From the NCBI RefSeq assembly GCF_001908105.1, contig NZ_MKGQ01000006.1:62001-126000 (forward strand): 64,000 nucleotides of DNA, read 5' to 3'. This document shows positions 1 through 13,683 of this stretch, piece by piece. The DNA comes from Xenorhabdus eapokensis. GTDB lineage: Bacteria; Pseudomonadota; Gammaproteobacteria; Enterobacterales; Enterobacteriaceae. The notes below the pieces were generated by a model, which saw only the letters and a program-made list of their open reading frames with translations, did not search any database and was not told where the DNA came from. Position 1 is the stretch's first letter. Each line of letters begins with the position of its first letter. A program made the position numbers and the translations under genes.

Positions 1-812
1 TCTGCCGCTAAAATAACCCTCGGTCCTGCACGGCTAAACCAGTCATCGTTCAGGGCGATAATAGCGACATTCATTTGTGGCCGCCAAAAATCGGCAACCT
101 GCTGTTTTTGCTCTTCCGTTCCGCCGATGATGATCACTTCCGGTTTGCGGGTAAGTACTTGCTCACGGTTAACCTGCGGCCACGGAATGGGGCTATCAGC
201 GAAAATATTTTTACCGCCACATACGGAGACAATTTCACTTTGGAGGGTATGGCTAGAGGAAGTAAAAATCGGATGCGTGCCAAACTGCAAGAACACGGGC
301 TTAGGGTTCAGATTGGCATACTTTTGTTTTAATTGATTGAACTTAGCGCGAATATCGGTGGCTGATTGCTTAGCCATATCGGGGTGTGGGCTATAGGCAG
401 CCAGTCGTTCCAGTTCTGACGCAACATCTTCTACTTTTTTCACATCCGAATAAAAAATGGGGATGCCGAAAGCTGCGAGTTGTTCCAAAGGACGTTGGGG
501 ATTACCGCCACGCCATGCCAGAATCAGGTCAGGTTTCAGGGCGATGATCCGTTCAACATTGACGCCTTGCCAATCAGCAACTTGTTCTAACTTTTTGGCT
601 GCTGCGGGATAATCAGAGTAAGCGCTAACAGCGATAAGCTGGTCGCCCAGCCCCGCAGCATAGGCCAGCTCTGTCGTTGATGGGGCAAGGCTAATAACAC
701 GGGACGCTGCCGCATAAAGTGGAGCACTGAAACCAGACCAAAAGCTATACAAAAAGAATAAGAATGCCAGCCAAATGGATCGATGGGAAATTATTTTCAA
801 CCATGATTGCAT
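1..812 (-). CDS. btuF: Vitamin B12 ABC transporter periplasmic binding protein BtuF (C-terminus cut by window edge)
   Basis: Periplasmic cobalamin-binding protein that delivers vitamin B12 to the BtuCD importer. Reading from the ATG at 812 gives 270 codons before the window ends. The N-terminus is a signal peptide (hydrophobic [13 protein letters not shown], then an Ala-rich cleavage region), followed by the type III binding-protein fold with [17 protein letters not shown] and LKPDLILAW. The last visible residues ([10 protein letters not shown]) match the end of E. coli BtuF, so only about ten residues are missing. It lies 26 bp downstream of mtnN on the same strand, as in E. coli, suggesting co-transcription. 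The assignment rests on recalled similarity plus this synteny. Confidence 0.9.
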   Translation of the reverse strand, partial: MQSWLKIISHRSIWLAFLFFLYSFWSGFSAPLYAAASRVISLAPSTTELAYAAGLGDQLIAVSAYSDYPAAAKKLEQVADWQGVNVERIIALKPDLILAWRGGNPQRPLEQLAAFGIPIFYSDVKKVEDVASELERLAAYSPHPDMAKQSATDIRAKFNQLKQKYANLNPKPVFLQFGTHPIFTSSSHTLQSEIVSVCGGKNIFADSPIPWPQVNREQVLTRKPEVIIIGGTEEQKQQVADFWRPQMNVAIIALNDDWFSRAGPRVILAA

Positions 813-838
813 TATCGATGCTCCACTTTACATATGGA

Positions 839-1537
839 CTACTGTTTACTCAGTTCGGTCAGCATGGCATTGACCATCCGTGTCGATTCACGCGCCGCGA
901 CCACCAAAAATTCATCAAAACTGATATGGGACTCTTGATCGGCAACGTCAGAAATCGCACGGACGACAACAAAGGGAATATTATATTGATAGCAAACATG
1001 ACCAATGGCGGCCGCCTCCATTTCAACCGCAGCCACTTTCGGGAAAGTAGAACGAATGCGAGCCAATGGCTCTGAACCATTGATAAAGGCATCACCGCTG
1101 CAAACCAGACCCCGAACGGCATTCAGATCAAGAGACTGAATACATTTTTCCGCCAAGGCGATCAATTTATCGTCAGCAATAAACGCGGCTGGGCATTGCG
1201 CCATTTGTCCCGCTTCATAGCCGAAAGCGGTAAGATCGGCGTCATGGTAGCGAACTTCTTCGGAAACCACGATATCTCCCACTTTCAGTTTAGGGTCAAG
1301 GCCACCGGCTGAACCCGTGTTAATCACGATATCTGGCTGACAATGCTCAATTAATAAGGTGGTGCCAAGTGCGGAGGAAACTTTACCAATACCCGATTTC
1401 AACAAGGCGATATCAACGCCATTCAGTTTGCCGGTATAAATTTCGCATCCACCTCGTGACAAGGTTTGCAGACCTTCAATCTGGTCACGCAATAAAGTCA
1501 CTTCTTGTTCCATTGCACCTATTACACCTATTTTCAT
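839..1537 (-). CDS. mtnN: 5'-methylthioadenosine/S-adenosylhomocysteine nucleosidase
   Basis: Cytoplasmic enzyme that cleaves the glycosidic bond of methylthioadenosine, S-adenosylhomocysteine and 5'-deoxyadenosine. It recycles products of polyamine synthesis, methylation and AI-2 production. The 232-aa protein is the usual length. The N-terminus ([11 protein letters not shown]) carries the expected Glu12; the core has NTGSAGGL, and the C-terminal part has [10 protein letters not shown] and RAISDVAD with the catalytic Glu and Asp. Family knowledge assigns these residues. It is the first gene of a probable mtnN-btuF unit divergent from dgt, as in E. coli. Confidence 0.97.
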   Translation of the reverse strand: MKIGVIGAMEQEVTLLRDQIEGLQTLSRGGCEIYTGKLNGVDIALLKSGIGKVSSALGTTLLIEHCQPDIVINTGSAGGLDPKLKVGDIVVSEEVRYHDADLTAFGYEAGQMAQCPAAFIADDKLIALAEKCIQSLDLNAVRGLVCSGDAFINGSEPLARIRSTFPKVAAVEMEAAAIGHVCYQYNIPFVVVRAISDVADQESHISFDEFLVVAARESTRMVNAMLTELSKQ

Positions 1538-1672
1538 TGTGTCATACTCGCTTGTTATTCATGGATTGATGCCTATATTTACAGGCTGATTTAATCGGCG
1601 AGTGTATCATTGAATAGCTATTTACCGCAGATTCCGGTTCTAAATAATCGTTTCATTTAGCATGGGGGATTA

Positions 1673-3208
1673 ATGTCTAATATTGATTTCAAGCAGAAGT
1701 TGAATTACCAACGTAAGTTCAGTAAATCTTCCATTCATCCCGATGATGAAGAGCAAGTGATTCGCCAATTTGAAAGTGATCGTGGGCGGATCATCAACTC
1801 AGCCGCGATTCGGCGGTTGCAACAGAAAACACAGGTATTTCCATTAGAACGCAATGCGGCTGTACGCAGCCGGCTGACGCATTCGCTCGAAGTGCAGCAA
1901 ATAGGACGCTATATATCAAAAACGATTATCGCGGAGCTGGCAAAGCAGAACTTATTGGAAAAATATGGGTTGAATGATCGTCTACTTGCTTTTGAAAGCC
2001 TGATTGAGATGGCTTGCCTGATGCACGATATTGGCAATCCCCCATTTGGCCATTTTGGCGAGGCAGCGATTAAAGATTGGTTCTCCCGCCGATTAGATCC
2101 TGACGATTCACCCCATTTGCCGAAAATGGAGCATAGGCTGGATGCTTGTAAGGTCGCGGCATTGCGCCTGACGGGAGAAGAAAAGAAAGATCTCTTCCGT
2201 CGGCAATTGCGCAGAGATTTATGTCAGTTTGAAGGTAATGCCCAGGCTATCCGTCTGGCACATAATCTGCTGCGTTTGAATCTCACTTATGCCCAGATCG
2301 GCTGCATATTGAAATATACCTGTCCGGCCTATCGTCTGGAAGAAACCCCTGCTGCATTCAGTTACCTGATGAAAAAAATAGGTTACTACTGGTCAGAAGA
2401 GAGCTTTATCCGTGAATTGAAAAAAGAACTGCAAATGGGGGAATTCTGTCGCTTTCCGCTGACATACATTATGGAGGCCGCAGATGATATTTCATATTGC
2501 ATTGCCGATTTAGATGATGCGGTTGAAAAGGGCATTTTTAACGTCGAACAACTGGTGGAATACCTGAAAAAAGAGTGGGAAGAAAACGGAGGATACCAGA
2601 AGGGTGATTTGTTCGAATCTACGGTGATACAAGCCTACAAGAAAACCACCAATAACGAAGCTCGTCGTAATATCCACGAACAATTTTTCATGTATTTACG
2701 GGTGTTTATTACCGGTAAATTGGTGCCTTATACCGCCAAATTGTTTATTGAACACTTGCCTGAAATTTATGCAGGTACATTTAATCACGCCCTGTTGGAA
2801 GGAAATGGGGAAGAGCATCGTTTGTTGAAAACCTTAAAGAATGTCACCCGTAAACGGGTTTTCAATCATCCTGAAGTGGAAGAATTGGAGTTACAGGGAT
2901 ACCGAATTATTACCGGATTGCTGGATGTATATAGCCCTTTGCTGGAGTTACCTCGTCAGGATTTTATGGAACTGAACCAAAATAATTTCCACAAACAATA
3001 TTTTATTGAAACACGCTTGTTGCACAAACTTTCGACCAAGCATCGTTTAGCTTATGGTGAGGCCGTGGAAGGCATTGTTGCCACTGATGAGGCTGAAAAA
3101 GAGGTGATTGAGTTTTATTATCGGGCACGTCTTATTCAGGACTATATCAGTGGCATGACGGATAATTATGCTTACGAAGAATATCGTAAGTTTATGGTCA
3201 CAAAGTAA
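1673..3208 (+). CDS. dgt: Deoxyguanosinetriphosphate triphosphohydrolase (dGTPase)
   Basis: Hydrolyses dGTP to deoxyguanosine and tripolyphosphate, lowering the dGTP pool. The 511-aa protein has the HD-domain metal ligands at about H70 (RLTHSLEVQ) and H118-D119 (LMHDIGNPP), as known for the family, and a further conserved block MEAADDISY. The ATG follows a purine-rich GGGGGA. It is divergent from mtnN with 135 bp between, and its last 11 bases overlap the end of barA, so the two genes converge. The mtnN-dgt arrangement is that of E. coli, but barA following dgt is not. Confidence 0.96.
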   Translation: MSNIDFKQKLNYQRKFSKSSIHPDDEEQVIRQFESDRGRIINSAAIRRLQQKTQVFPLERNAAVRSRLTHSLEVQQIGRYISKTIIAELAKQNLLEKYGLNDRLLAFESLIEMACLMHDIGNPPFGHFGEAAIKDWFSRRLDPDDSPHLPKMEHRLDACKVAALRLTGEEKKDLFRRQLRRDLCQFEGNAQAIRLAHNLLRLNLTYAQIGCILKYTCPAYRLEETPAAFSYLMKKIGYYWSEESFIRELKKELQMGEFCRFPLTYIMEAADDISYCIADLDDAVEKGIFNVEQLVEYLKKEWEENGGYQKGDLFESTVIQAYKKTTNNEARRNIHEQFFMYLRVFITGKLVPYTAKLFIEHLPEIYAGTFNHALLEGNGEEHRLLKTLKNVTRKRVFNHPEVEELELQGYRIITGLLDVYSPLLELPRQDFMELNQNNFHKQYFIETRLLHKLSTKHRLAYGEAVEGIVATDEAEKEVIEFYYRARLIQDYISGMTDNYAYEEYRKFMVTK

Positions 3209-5549
3209 CGGGTTCGAGTGGCATAGTAGCCTCAAGTATAGCGGGAGCGGCTGCCATGACATGATTGATCTCGTCGATGAATTCCAGTAATTCTGGTTCC
3301 AGATCGGCCAGGGCAACCCCTTGGTGCAGTTGTTTTTCAACCAGTTCGCAAATTGCTTTCAGTTTAGGCACACCGTTGTAGCAGCAACTGCCGTGCAGTT
3401 GGTGGACATGATGCTGAAAGTGTTTGCGGATAGCCTCACCATCGGCGGTTAAAGCCTGTTTAATCATGCTCTTCATGTCGGGCAATGATTTTACCAGCAT
3501 TTCTAGCATCTCCCGCGCCAATGATGCTTTGCCGGCAGTTTGCTGTAACGCTATCTCCCAATCAATGGCTTGTGGTTTTTTCTGCTGGCAGTATTGGTTC
3601 AGCAATGTTTTCAGACAGTTTTCATCCAGGGGTTTAGAAAGACAGTCAATAAACGGGGCATTCTTTGCCTCGTGGCAGGCAAAGGCCGTAACAGCCACAA
3701 TCGGTGTCTCCTGATGTTGGGGGAGTTGTTGGATTTGCTTAGAGGTTTGGATACCATCCATATCCGCCATCTGAATATCCATCAGAATCAGATCCAGCGC
3801 ATGTTGTTTTGCTATTTCCAGTGCCTCCATGCCATTACTGCACAGCAAGGCATTCTCAACGAGTTCATTGAGCAGTGTGCCGATCAATTTCAGGTTAGCG
3901 GGATTATCATCCACGGCCATAACGGTCATGGGTAAACGCGATGATGCCGGATAGATTGGCAGATACTCTGGCAATGATCCGAATGAATATTCATCTTTTT
4001 CCAGCCAGATATCAAAGTAAAATACCGTCCCTTTAGCGACTTCACTGGTAAAGTCAATGTCTCCTTTCATTTCACTGACCAATCGCTTAGTGATACTCAA
4101 TCCCAGTCCGGTTCCCCCGTAATGGCGGGTAATGCTGGCATCTGCTTGATTGAAGGCCTGGAACAGAATCGGGCGGTATTCTGGTTTAATACCGATACCT
4201 GTATCAGTCACAGTAAAATCGATCTGTATAAGATGGTGGTGTTGCTGGCGTAATGTGATATCCAGCATCACGCGGCCTTTATCCGTGAATTTAATGGCAT
4301 TGCCAATCAGGTTAGTCAGTATTTGCTGTAAGCGAATGGGATCACCAATCATCAGATTAGGTAATTTTTCATCAATATGGTGATGCAGGGGAAGATTTTT
4401 CGCGTTGGCAGCAGGCGTTAGCAGTTCAATAACTTCATTGACAGTATCCCTTAATAGAAAAGGCACTTGATCCAATACCAGTTTATTGGATTCCAGCCGT
4501 GAGAAGTCCAGAATGTCATTAATGATTTTCAGCAGGTTATTAGCCGATCTGTCAATGACATACAGATACTCCATCTGTTGTGGTGTAATGGGGGTTTTCA
4601 ACATCTGGCGGGTGAAGCCAATGACCCCATTAAGCGGGGTGCGTAATTCATGGGACATATTGGCCAGAAATTCGGTTTTGATCCTGACCGCCTCTTGTGC
4701 GCGTTTTTTAGCGATAGTCAGTTCAACATTCTGGATTTCTAACTGCTCCATCGTAATTTGTAGGTCGGAAGTAGCTTGATCAATATGAAGTTGCATCTCA
4801 TCTTTATATTGCGAGAGCGATTCTGCCACGGTATTAATGCCATTTTGGAGCGCGGCTAATTCCCCAGGCATAGCCCCTGTCACACGGCTGTTCAGTTGCC
4901 CTTGACGGATGCGATCGACGGCTTTAACCATGCAGTTGAGGGGCTGGGTAACTTTGCGCACCAGCACATGGGCAAATAAGGCTGTGCCTCCAAGGCACAA
5001 AATCAGCAGAATGATGGAGGTGGCAATCTCTTTGTATTGCTGGAGCTGGGCAACGCGTAAGTCCAAATCAATGGCGATATAGCCAATCGGCGGCGTATCG
5101 CTGGTGGATGTGTTCCAGGGATTAGAAGAAGAGTTGCCTGAGATAATGGGCATCTTCAGGATGATACTGTTGCCGTATTCCGTTTTGGCCAAGGTTGTCG
5201 GCATGGCTTCGTTGGCAGTGAGCCGCAAGCGATTGACATCATACTTGTCATTCGAAATATCGAATAACTTGTTATGCTTATCAAAGATCGCAATTGCCCT
5301 GACAATCTCAGAGTTTCGGCGATGCAGGCTGTTTATTAATGAATCAACCTGCTGGCAATTATCCAGATTAATGCCAACCTCGCTGGCAATGGATAAGGGT
5401 TCAATAATGCTGATCCCACTGCGGACTATCAGGCTCTTCAACTCGTAATAGCGATATGAGATAAATGATATACTCACAAGCGTTCCGACCAGTAAAACAG
5501 GAACCAATATCAGGCTCATCATACGGGTGCGTAGGCTATATTTGGTCAT
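3198..5549 (-). CDS. barA: Hybrid sensor histidine kinase BarA, short form
   Basis: Membrane sensor of the BarA/UvrY system that feeds the Csr regulatory RNAs. In this family it controls carbon metabolism, motility, virulence and secondary metabolism. Visible order: TM1 at about 11-31, a periplasmic domain, TM2 at about 176-196, HAMP at about 197-250, coiled coil, histidine kinase H300 ([12 protein letters not shown]), ATPase domain with GGTGLGLSI (478-486), receiver with D591, and HPt with H719 (HQLHGSC). At 783 aa it is about 135 residues shorter than E. coli BarA. Only a linker of about 25 residues separates the ATPase domain from [10 protein letters not shown], so the internal inactive receiver is missing. 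The true receiver is also altered near its conserved Lys (CLSKPL). It is divergent from rlmD by 53 bp. Confidence 0.93.
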   Translation of the reverse strand: MTKYSLRTRMMSLILVPVLLVGTLVSISFISYRYYELKSLIVRSGISIIEPLSIASEVGINLDNCQQVDSLINSLHRRNSEIVRAIAIFDKHNKLFDISNDKYDVNRLRLTANEAMPTTLAKTEYGNSIILKMPIISGNSSSNPWNTSTSDTPPIGYIAIDLDLRVAQLQQYKEIATSIILLILCLGGTALFAHVLVRKVTQPLNCMVKAVDRIRQGQLNSRVTGAMPGELAALQNGINTVAESLSQYKDEMQLHIDQATSDLQITMEQLEIQNVELTIAKKRAQEAVRIKTEFLANMSHELRTPLNGVIGFTRQMLKTPITPQQMEYLYVIDRSANNLLKIINDILDFSRLESNKLVLDQVPFLLRDTVNEVIELLTPAANAKNLPLHHHIDEKLPNLMIGDPIRLQQILTNLIGNAIKFTDKGRVMLDITLRQQHHHLIQIDFTVTDTGIGIKPEYRPILFQAFNQADASITRHYGGTGLGLSITKRLVSEMKGDIDFTSEVAKGTVFYFDIWLEKDEYSFGSLPEYLPIYPASSRLPMTVMAVDDNPANLKLIGTLLNELVENALLCSNGMEALEIAKQHALDLILMDIQMADMDGIQTSKQIQQLPQHQETPIVAVTAFACHEAKNAPFIDCLSKPLDENCLKTLLNQYCQQKKPQAIDWEIALQQTAGKASLAREMLEMLVKSLPDMKSMIKQALTADGEAIRKHFQHHVHQLHGSCCYNGVPKLKAICELVEKQLHQGVALADLEPELLEFIDEINHVMAAAPAILEATMPLEPVTL

Positions 5550-5602
5550 AGGCGTCCATTGTGGGAAAATCAGAACTCAATTTTTCAAAGTCAGTCAGAA
5601 TC

Positions 5603-6940
5603 ATGGTGCAATTTTACTCCCCAAATCGTCGCTCCGTAAACCGAGGCATTATTTCCGTTACCGCAGATAACCTTGATGCACAAGGGCAAGGCATTGCTCG
5701 CCATCAGGGAAAAACCATCTTTATTGCAGGATTATTGCCAGATGAGCAGGCACAAATCCAACTGACAGAAGAAAAACGCCAATTTGCTAAAGCTAAGGTC
5801 GTGAAAAGGCTATCAGATAGCCCGCATCGCGTTACACCTCGTTGCCCGCACTTCAAGGTGTGCGGTGGATGCCAGCAACAGCATGTTGCCACTGAGTTGC
5901 AAGTTAAAACTAAGGCCAGTGTACTGGAACACCTGATCCAGCGGGAAACAGGCATTAGCATCAGTGCTCATCCCATTATTCGCAGCCCAGAATATGGCTA
6001 TCGGCGCAGAGCCAGGCTCGGTCTGCAATACCACGCCAGGCAACGTACATTATTGATGGGGTTTCGCCAGAGCCAATCCAACGATTTGGTGCATATTAAA
6101 CATTGTTCGGTTATGCGTCCTGAATTGGAACAATTATTGCAGCCGTTGTCCCAGTGCCTGAATAGCCTGTATGCAGTAAAACGATTAGGGCACGTGGAAA
6201 TGGTCTTGGCTGATAGTGGTCCATTAGTCGTGTTGCGCCATCTTGATCCCCTTAAGCCCGAAGATAAGGAAACACTGCGCCTCTTTTCGGTGCAGTACCA
6301 TGTCGCGATTTATCTGCTGGGTGATGAAAAATCCCTTGAGCCGTTAATGGAAGGGCAAACAGCACCGTGGTATCAGGTGAATGGATTGAAACTGGTGTTC
6401 AGCCCACAAGATTTTATTCAGGTAAATGATGTGGTTAACCAACAAATGGTATCACAGGCATTGGCATGGCTGGATTTACAACCAACTGACAGAGTATTGG
6501 ATCTGTTTTGCGGCATGGGGAACTTTACCTTGCCGATCGCCACTCAAGTACAGGCAACCGTAGGTGTAGAAGGGGTTGCTGAGCTGGTGGCAAGTGGGCA
6601 ATATAACGCCCGACTCAATAAACTTAATAACGTCGATTTTTTTCATGAAAATCTGGAATCAGATATTCACCAGCAGCCTTGGGCAGCACAAGGGTTCAAT
6701 AAAGTGTTGCTGGATCCCGCCCGCGCGGGTGCGGCGGGTGTTATGCCACATATTGTAAAATTGGCCCCCGAAAAAGTGGTTTACGTTTCCTGTAACCCCA
6801 CCACACTCGCGCGGGACAGCAAGGTCTTGTTGGAGGCGGGTTATCATCTTGTCAGTGTACGGATGCTGGATATGTTTCCGCACACAGGCCATCTAGAGTC
6901 CATGGCGCTGTTTAGCAGTGAGCCAATGGTGATCGAGTAG
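5603..6940 (+). CDS. rlmD: 23S rRNA (uracil-1939-C5)-methyltransferase
   Basis: SAM-dependent methyltransferase making m5U1939 in 23S rRNA. The protein has an N-terminal TRAM domain, an iron-sulfur cluster Cys set ([14 protein letters not shown]), and a C-terminal Rossmann methyltransferase domain with [13 protein letters not shown]. The catalytic Cys lies in [11 protein letters not shown], and [10 protein letters not shown] is the family signature. I chose the ATG at 5603 because E. coli RlmD starts at the matching residue (M-QFYS); an upstream in-frame ATG at 5561 would add 14 unrelated residues. It lies 18 bp upstream of relA in the same direction. A 9-bp tandem duplication (ATCGAGTAG) spans the stop codon. 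Confidence 0.95.
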   Translation: MVQFYSPNRRSVNRGIISVTADNLDAQGQGIARHQGKTIFIAGLLPDEQAQIQLTEEKRQFAKAKVVKRLSDSPHRVTPRCPHFKVCGGCQQQHVATELQVKTKASVLEHLIQRETGISISAHPIIRSPEYGYRRRARLGLQYHARQRTLLMGFRQSQSNDLVHIKHCSVMRPELEQLLQPLSQCLNSLYAVKRLGHVEMVLADSGPLVVLRHLDPLKPEDKETLRLFSVQYHVAIYLLGDEKSLEPLMEGQTAPWYQVNGLKLVFSPQDFIQVNDVVNQQMVSQALAWLDLQPTDRVLDLFCGMGNFTLPIATQVQATVGVEGVAELVASGQYNARLNKLNNVDFFHENLESDIHQQPWAAQGFNKVLLDPARAGAAGVMPHIVKLAPEKVVYVSCNPTTLARDSKVLLEAGYHLVSVRMLDMFPHTGHLESMALFSSEPMVIE

Positions 6941-6958
6941 ATCGAGTAGGGAGAAATT

Positions 6959-9196
6959 ATGGTTGCGGTAAGAAGTGCGCATCTCACGCCGGCAGGTGAA
7001 TTTGCGGTCGATAAATGGATCGCGAGTTTAAACATTACTAACCCACAATCCAGTGAAAAGTTGGTCGAAACCTGGCGATATTGTCACGAAAAAGTCCAGG
7101 GTCACCCCAATGCGGAACTGTTGCTATGGCGCGGTGTGGAAATGGTGGAGATCCTGTCCACATTGAGCATGGATAATGACAGTATGCGTGCCGCGCTACT
7201 TTTTCCCATCCTTAATGCCAGGCTACTCGATAGCGAAACCGTGACCGAAACATTTGGCAAGGCCATCACGAATCTGGTGCATGGGGTATTGGAAATGGAT
7301 GCCATTCGCCAACTGAAAGCCACGCATACCGATGCGACTTGTTCGGTACAGGTTGACAATGTTCGCCGGATGCTGCTGGCGATGGTGGAAGATTTTCGTT
7401 GTGTGATTATCAAGCTGGCAGAACGCATTGCCCATTTGCGGGAAGTGAAAGACGCCAGTGAAGATGAGCGGGTGCTGGCGGCCAAAGAGTGTTCCAATAT
7501 CTATGCTCCTCTTGCCAATCGACTGGGAATTGGGCAGCTAAAATGGGAGCTGGAAGATTTCTGTTTCCGTTACTTACATCCCGATGAATATAAGAAAATT
7601 GCCAAGTTATTGCATGAGCGCCGAATTGATCGTGAGCAGTATATCGAGAAATTTGTGACCACTGTGCGTAAATATATGCTGAAAGAAGGGGTTCGGGCTG
7701 AAATATACGGGCGTCCGAAACATATTTACAGCATTTGGCGCAAAATGCAGAAAAAAGCCCTCTCCTTTGATGAATTGTTTGACGTGCGTGCTGTGCGGAT
7801 TGTTGTCGAACGTTTGCAGGATTGCTACGCAGCGCTGGGGATAGTGCATACTCACTATCGTCATTTGCCGGATGAATTCGACGATTACGTTGCCAATCCG
7901 AAACCGAATGGTTATCAGTCTATTCATACTGTCGTTTTGGGGCCAAATGGCAAAACGCTTGAGATCCAGATCCGTACCCGTCAGATGCATGATGATGCGG
8001 AACTTGGCGTAGCAGCACATTGGAAATATAAAGAAGGCACGGCGATTGGAGGGGGTAAATCCGACAGTTATGAAAGCCGCATTGCATGGCTGCGGAAATT
8101 GATCGCATGGCAAGAGGAAATGGCGGATAGCGGTGAAATGCTGGATGAAGTGCGCAGTCAGGTATTTGATGATCGCGTTTATGTCTTTACGCCAAAAGGG
8201 GATGTTATTGATTTGCCAATTGGCTCCACGCCATTGGATTTTGCTTATCATATTCACAGTGATGTCGGCCATCGCTGCATTGGGGCAAAAATTGGTGGGC
8301 GCATCGTACCATTCAGCTATCAGCTTCAGATGGGCGATCAGATTGAAATTATTACCCAGAAACAACCTAATCCAAGCCGTGACTGGTTGAACCCGAACCT
8401 TGGCTATGTAACGACCAGCCGTGGACGCGCAAAAATCCACAATTGGTTCCGTAAACAAGATCGTGACAAAAACGTCATTGCCGGCCGCCAGATGCTGGAC
8501 AATGAGTTGGCACATTTGGGGCTCACGGTCAAGGAAGCAGAGAAGGAGCTGATTGCCCGTTATAACGTCCACTCGTTGGAAGAAGTATTAGCGGGCATTG
8601 GTGTCGGTGATATCCGCATCCACCAGTTAGTAAATTTTCTGCAAAGCAAATTCAATAAAATTACGGCAGAAGAAGAAGATCGCGAAGCGCTTCGCAACCT
8701 GGAGAACAAAACCTATACACCACGTAATACCAGCAAAGATAATGGCCGTATTGTCGTGGAAGGGGTGGGTAATTTAATGCACCACATTGCCCGTTGCTGC
8801 CAGCCTATCCCTGGTGATGAGATTATTGGATTTATCACACGCGGGCGCGGGATCTCCATCCACCGTGCTGATTGTGATCAGTTAGCGGAACTCGAAGCCA
8901 GTTCACCGGAACGGATAGTCGATGCAGTGTGGGGGGAGAGTTATTCCAGCGGCTATTCACTTGTGGTGCGTGTTGTTGCCAATGACCGCAGTGGATTATT
9001 GCGTGATATCACGACCATCCTCGCTAATGAGAAAATTAATGTGTTGGGCGTCAGCAGCCGTAGTGATGTTAAGCAACAACTTGCCACCATTGATATGAAC
9101 ATTGAGATTTATAACTTGCAAGTGCTTGGGCGGGTATTGGCGAAGCTCAACCAGTTGTCTGATGTGATTGAAGCCAGACGTTTGCACGGTAATTGA
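6959..9196 (+). CDS. relA: GTP pyrophosphokinase RelA (ppGpp synthetase I)
   Basis: Ribosome-associated synthetase of the alarmone (p)ppGpp during amino acid starvation. The 745-aa length is standard. The N-terminal hydrolase-like domain lacks the HD motif (ALLFPILNA in its place), as is usual for RelA, so the protein should synthesise but not hydrolyse. The synthetase domain has YGRPKHIYSIWRKM and NPKPNGYQSIHT; TGS follows (RVYVFTPKGDVIDLP), then a zinc-finger-like block (ARCCQPIPGDEI) and a C-terminal ACT domain (ANDRSGLLRDITT). A clear GGAG precedes the ATG. mazG follows after 16 bp, a conserved arrangement. Confidence 0.98.
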   Translation: MVAVRSAHLTPAGEFAVDKWIASLNITNPQSSEKLVETWRYCHEKVQGHPNAELLLWRGVEMVEILSTLSMDNDSMRAALLFPILNARLLDSETVTETFGKAITNLVHGVLEMDAIRQLKATHTDATCSVQVDNVRRMLLAMVEDFRCVIIKLAERIAHLREVKDASEDERVLAAKECSNIYAPLANRLGIGQLKWELEDFCFRYLHPDEYKKIAKLLHERRIDREQYIEKFVTTVRKYMLKEGVRAEIYGRPKHIYSIWRKMQKKALSFDELFDVRAVRIVVERLQDCYAALGIVHTHYRHLPDEFDDYVANPKPNGYQSIHTVVLGPNGKTLEIQIRTRQMHDDAELGVAAHWKYKEGTAIGGGKSDSYESRIAWLRKLIAWQEEMADSGEMLDEVRSQVFDDRVYVFTPKGDVIDLPIGSTPLDFAYHIHSDVGHRCIGAKIGGRIVPFSYQLQMGDQIEIITQKQPNPSRDWLNPNLGYVTTSRGRAKIHNWFRKQDRDKNVIAGRQMLDNELAHLGLTVKEAEKELIARYNVHSLEEVLAGIGVGDIRIHQLVNFLQSKFNKITAEEEDREALRNLENKTYTPRNTSKDNGRIVVEGVGNLMHHIARCCQPIPGDEIIGFITRGRGISIHRADCDQLAELEASSPERIVDAVWGESYSSGYSLVVRVVANDRSGLLRDITTILANEKINVLGVSSRSDVKQQLATIDMNIEIYNLQVLGRVLAKLNQLSDVIEARRLHGN

Positions 9197-9212
9197 TAAA
9201 GCCTGGATTAAG

Positions 9213-10004
9213 ATGAAACCGAACTCTATTGAACGACTAAAGGGGATTATGGCGCAGTTGCGCCATCCCCAGGATGGCTGTCCTTGGGACAAGGCACAAA
9301 CCTCCGCTACGATTGCCCCTTATACATTGGAAGAAACCTATGAAGTGCTTGATGCGATTGAGCGCAATGATATTAGTGCGCTAAAAGAAGAGCTGGGGGA
9401 TCTGCTGTTTCATATCGTGTTTTATGCTCAGATGGCTCAGGAGCAGCAACAATTTGATTTTGGCGATATCTGTGAGGCAGTGTGTGACAAACTGGAGCGT
9501 CGCCATCCTCATATCTTCAATCAACAAGCGGGTATCAGCAGCGAAGAGGCAATCGGCAGTTGGGAACAACGTAAGGCCGCAGAAAGGGCGGAGAAAGATC
9601 AGCATTCGGTACTGGATGATATTCCCGCCAGTTTACCCGCTCTGATGAAGGCTTATAAAATTCAGAAACGCTGTGCTTCGGTCGGTTTTGATTGGGATAC
9701 CATTGGCCCGGTGCTGGACAAAGTCTATGAAGAAATTGATGAAGTCATGGACGAAGCGAAACAGGTGGTGGTTGACGAAGACAGATTGGAAGAAGAGCTG
9801 GGGGATTTACTGTTTTCAGTGGTTAATTTATCCCGTCATTTGGGACATAAGCCAGAGATAGCACTACAAAAAGCCTGCCAGAAATTCGAAAATCGTTTCC
9901 GTAATGTCGAAAAACTGATCCTCGACAAAGGCTTATCACTGGAAACGGCTACGTTAGATGAAATGGAAGCGATGTGGCAGCGAGTGAAAAGTCAGAAGGT
10001 ATAG
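9213..10004 (+). CDS. mazG: Nucleoside triphosphate pyrophosphohydrolase MazG
   Basis: Hydrolyses NTPs and dNTPs to monophosphates and pyrophosphate. In E. coli it limits ppGpp effects and cleans up aberrant nucleotides. The 263-aa protein has two tandem MazG domains, each with an EExxE/ExxD metal motif: LEETYEVLDAI with LKEELGDLLFH in the first, and EEIDEVMDEA with LEEELGDLLFS in the second. I chose the ATG at 9213 (M-KPNSIERL) because it aligns with the E. coli start; the ORF extends upstream into relA. Co-transcription with relA is likely given the 16-bp gap. Confidence 0.96.
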   Translation: MKPNSIERLKGIMAQLRHPQDGCPWDKAQTSATIAPYTLEETYEVLDAIERNDISALKEELGDLLFHIVFYAQMAQEQQQFDFGDICEAVCDKLERRHPHIFNQQAGISSEEAIGSWEQRKAAERAEKDQHSVLDDIPASLPALMKAYKIQKRCASVGFDWDTIGPVLDKVYEEIDEVMDEAKQVVVDEDRLEEELGDLLFSVVNLSRHLGHKPEIALQKACQKFENRFRNVEKLILDKGLSLETATLDEMEAMWQRVKSQKV

Positions 10005-11900
<1,896 letters not shown>

Positions 11901-11985
11901 GATATGGGGCAATGGATTGATATTAAGCAAATTACTGTTGAAGTCATAGTTTTAAGATAGCAGCTTTTAAGAGAATGGCTTTTAG

Positions 11986-13332
<1,347 letters not shown>

Positions 13333-13375
13333 TTGTCGGTTTTTCCTGCTAAAAAATAAATATTTTTTATGTTTT

Positions 13376-13406
13376 GGCGAAAGAGGATATTCTCTTTCGC
13401 CTTTTT
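13376..13406 (+). terminator. Intrinsic terminator of eno
   Basis: Perfect 10-bp stem (GGCGAAAGAG / CTCTTTCGCC) with a 6-nt loop, followed directly by TTTTT, 44 bp after the eno stop codon. Confidence 0.93.
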
Positions 13407-13683
13407 ATTGAAAGAAAATTTTATTTTTCATACTGGTTACTTATCTTATTACAGGACGAAAGTGTGATATGACAACAGAAATTTAGTTCTTTTTTTGAAC
13501 AATAATGCGGTAACCAGACAAATCCCGCGTAGCAGATCCCAAAATTATACAACCCGTATTTTCTTCTTTGCTAATACTCCTTATTATTTCACATGTAATG
13601 TAATTCCTTAACATTTGTGGCAATGATTCATCAATTATTCTTTTTACATTACAAAGTTATGTTTCATTGTTTATGGAGTCTTC
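13407..13683 (+). other. eno-SLC13 intergenic region
   Basis: AT-rich stretch upstream of the dicarboxylate transporter (the gap from eno to the transporter is 351 bp with the terminator). I see a TGTGA half-site around 13463 that might be part of a CRP site, but no matching second half, and no convincing promoter. A GGAGT ribosome site lies 4 bp before the downstream ATG. Confidence 0.3.

Noticed and set aside
6924..6946. Tandem ATCGAGTAG at the rlmD stop
   Set aside because: A simple 9-bp duplication that adds nothing after the first in-frame stop; no functional reading suggested.
7607..8572. A 321-codon ORF antisense to relA
   Set aside because: It lies entirely within the conserved relA frame; composition shows it is a shadow of that gene.
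13463..13480. CRP site upstream of the SLC13 transporter
   Set aside because: Only one TGTGA half is present; the other half does not match, so I do not call it.
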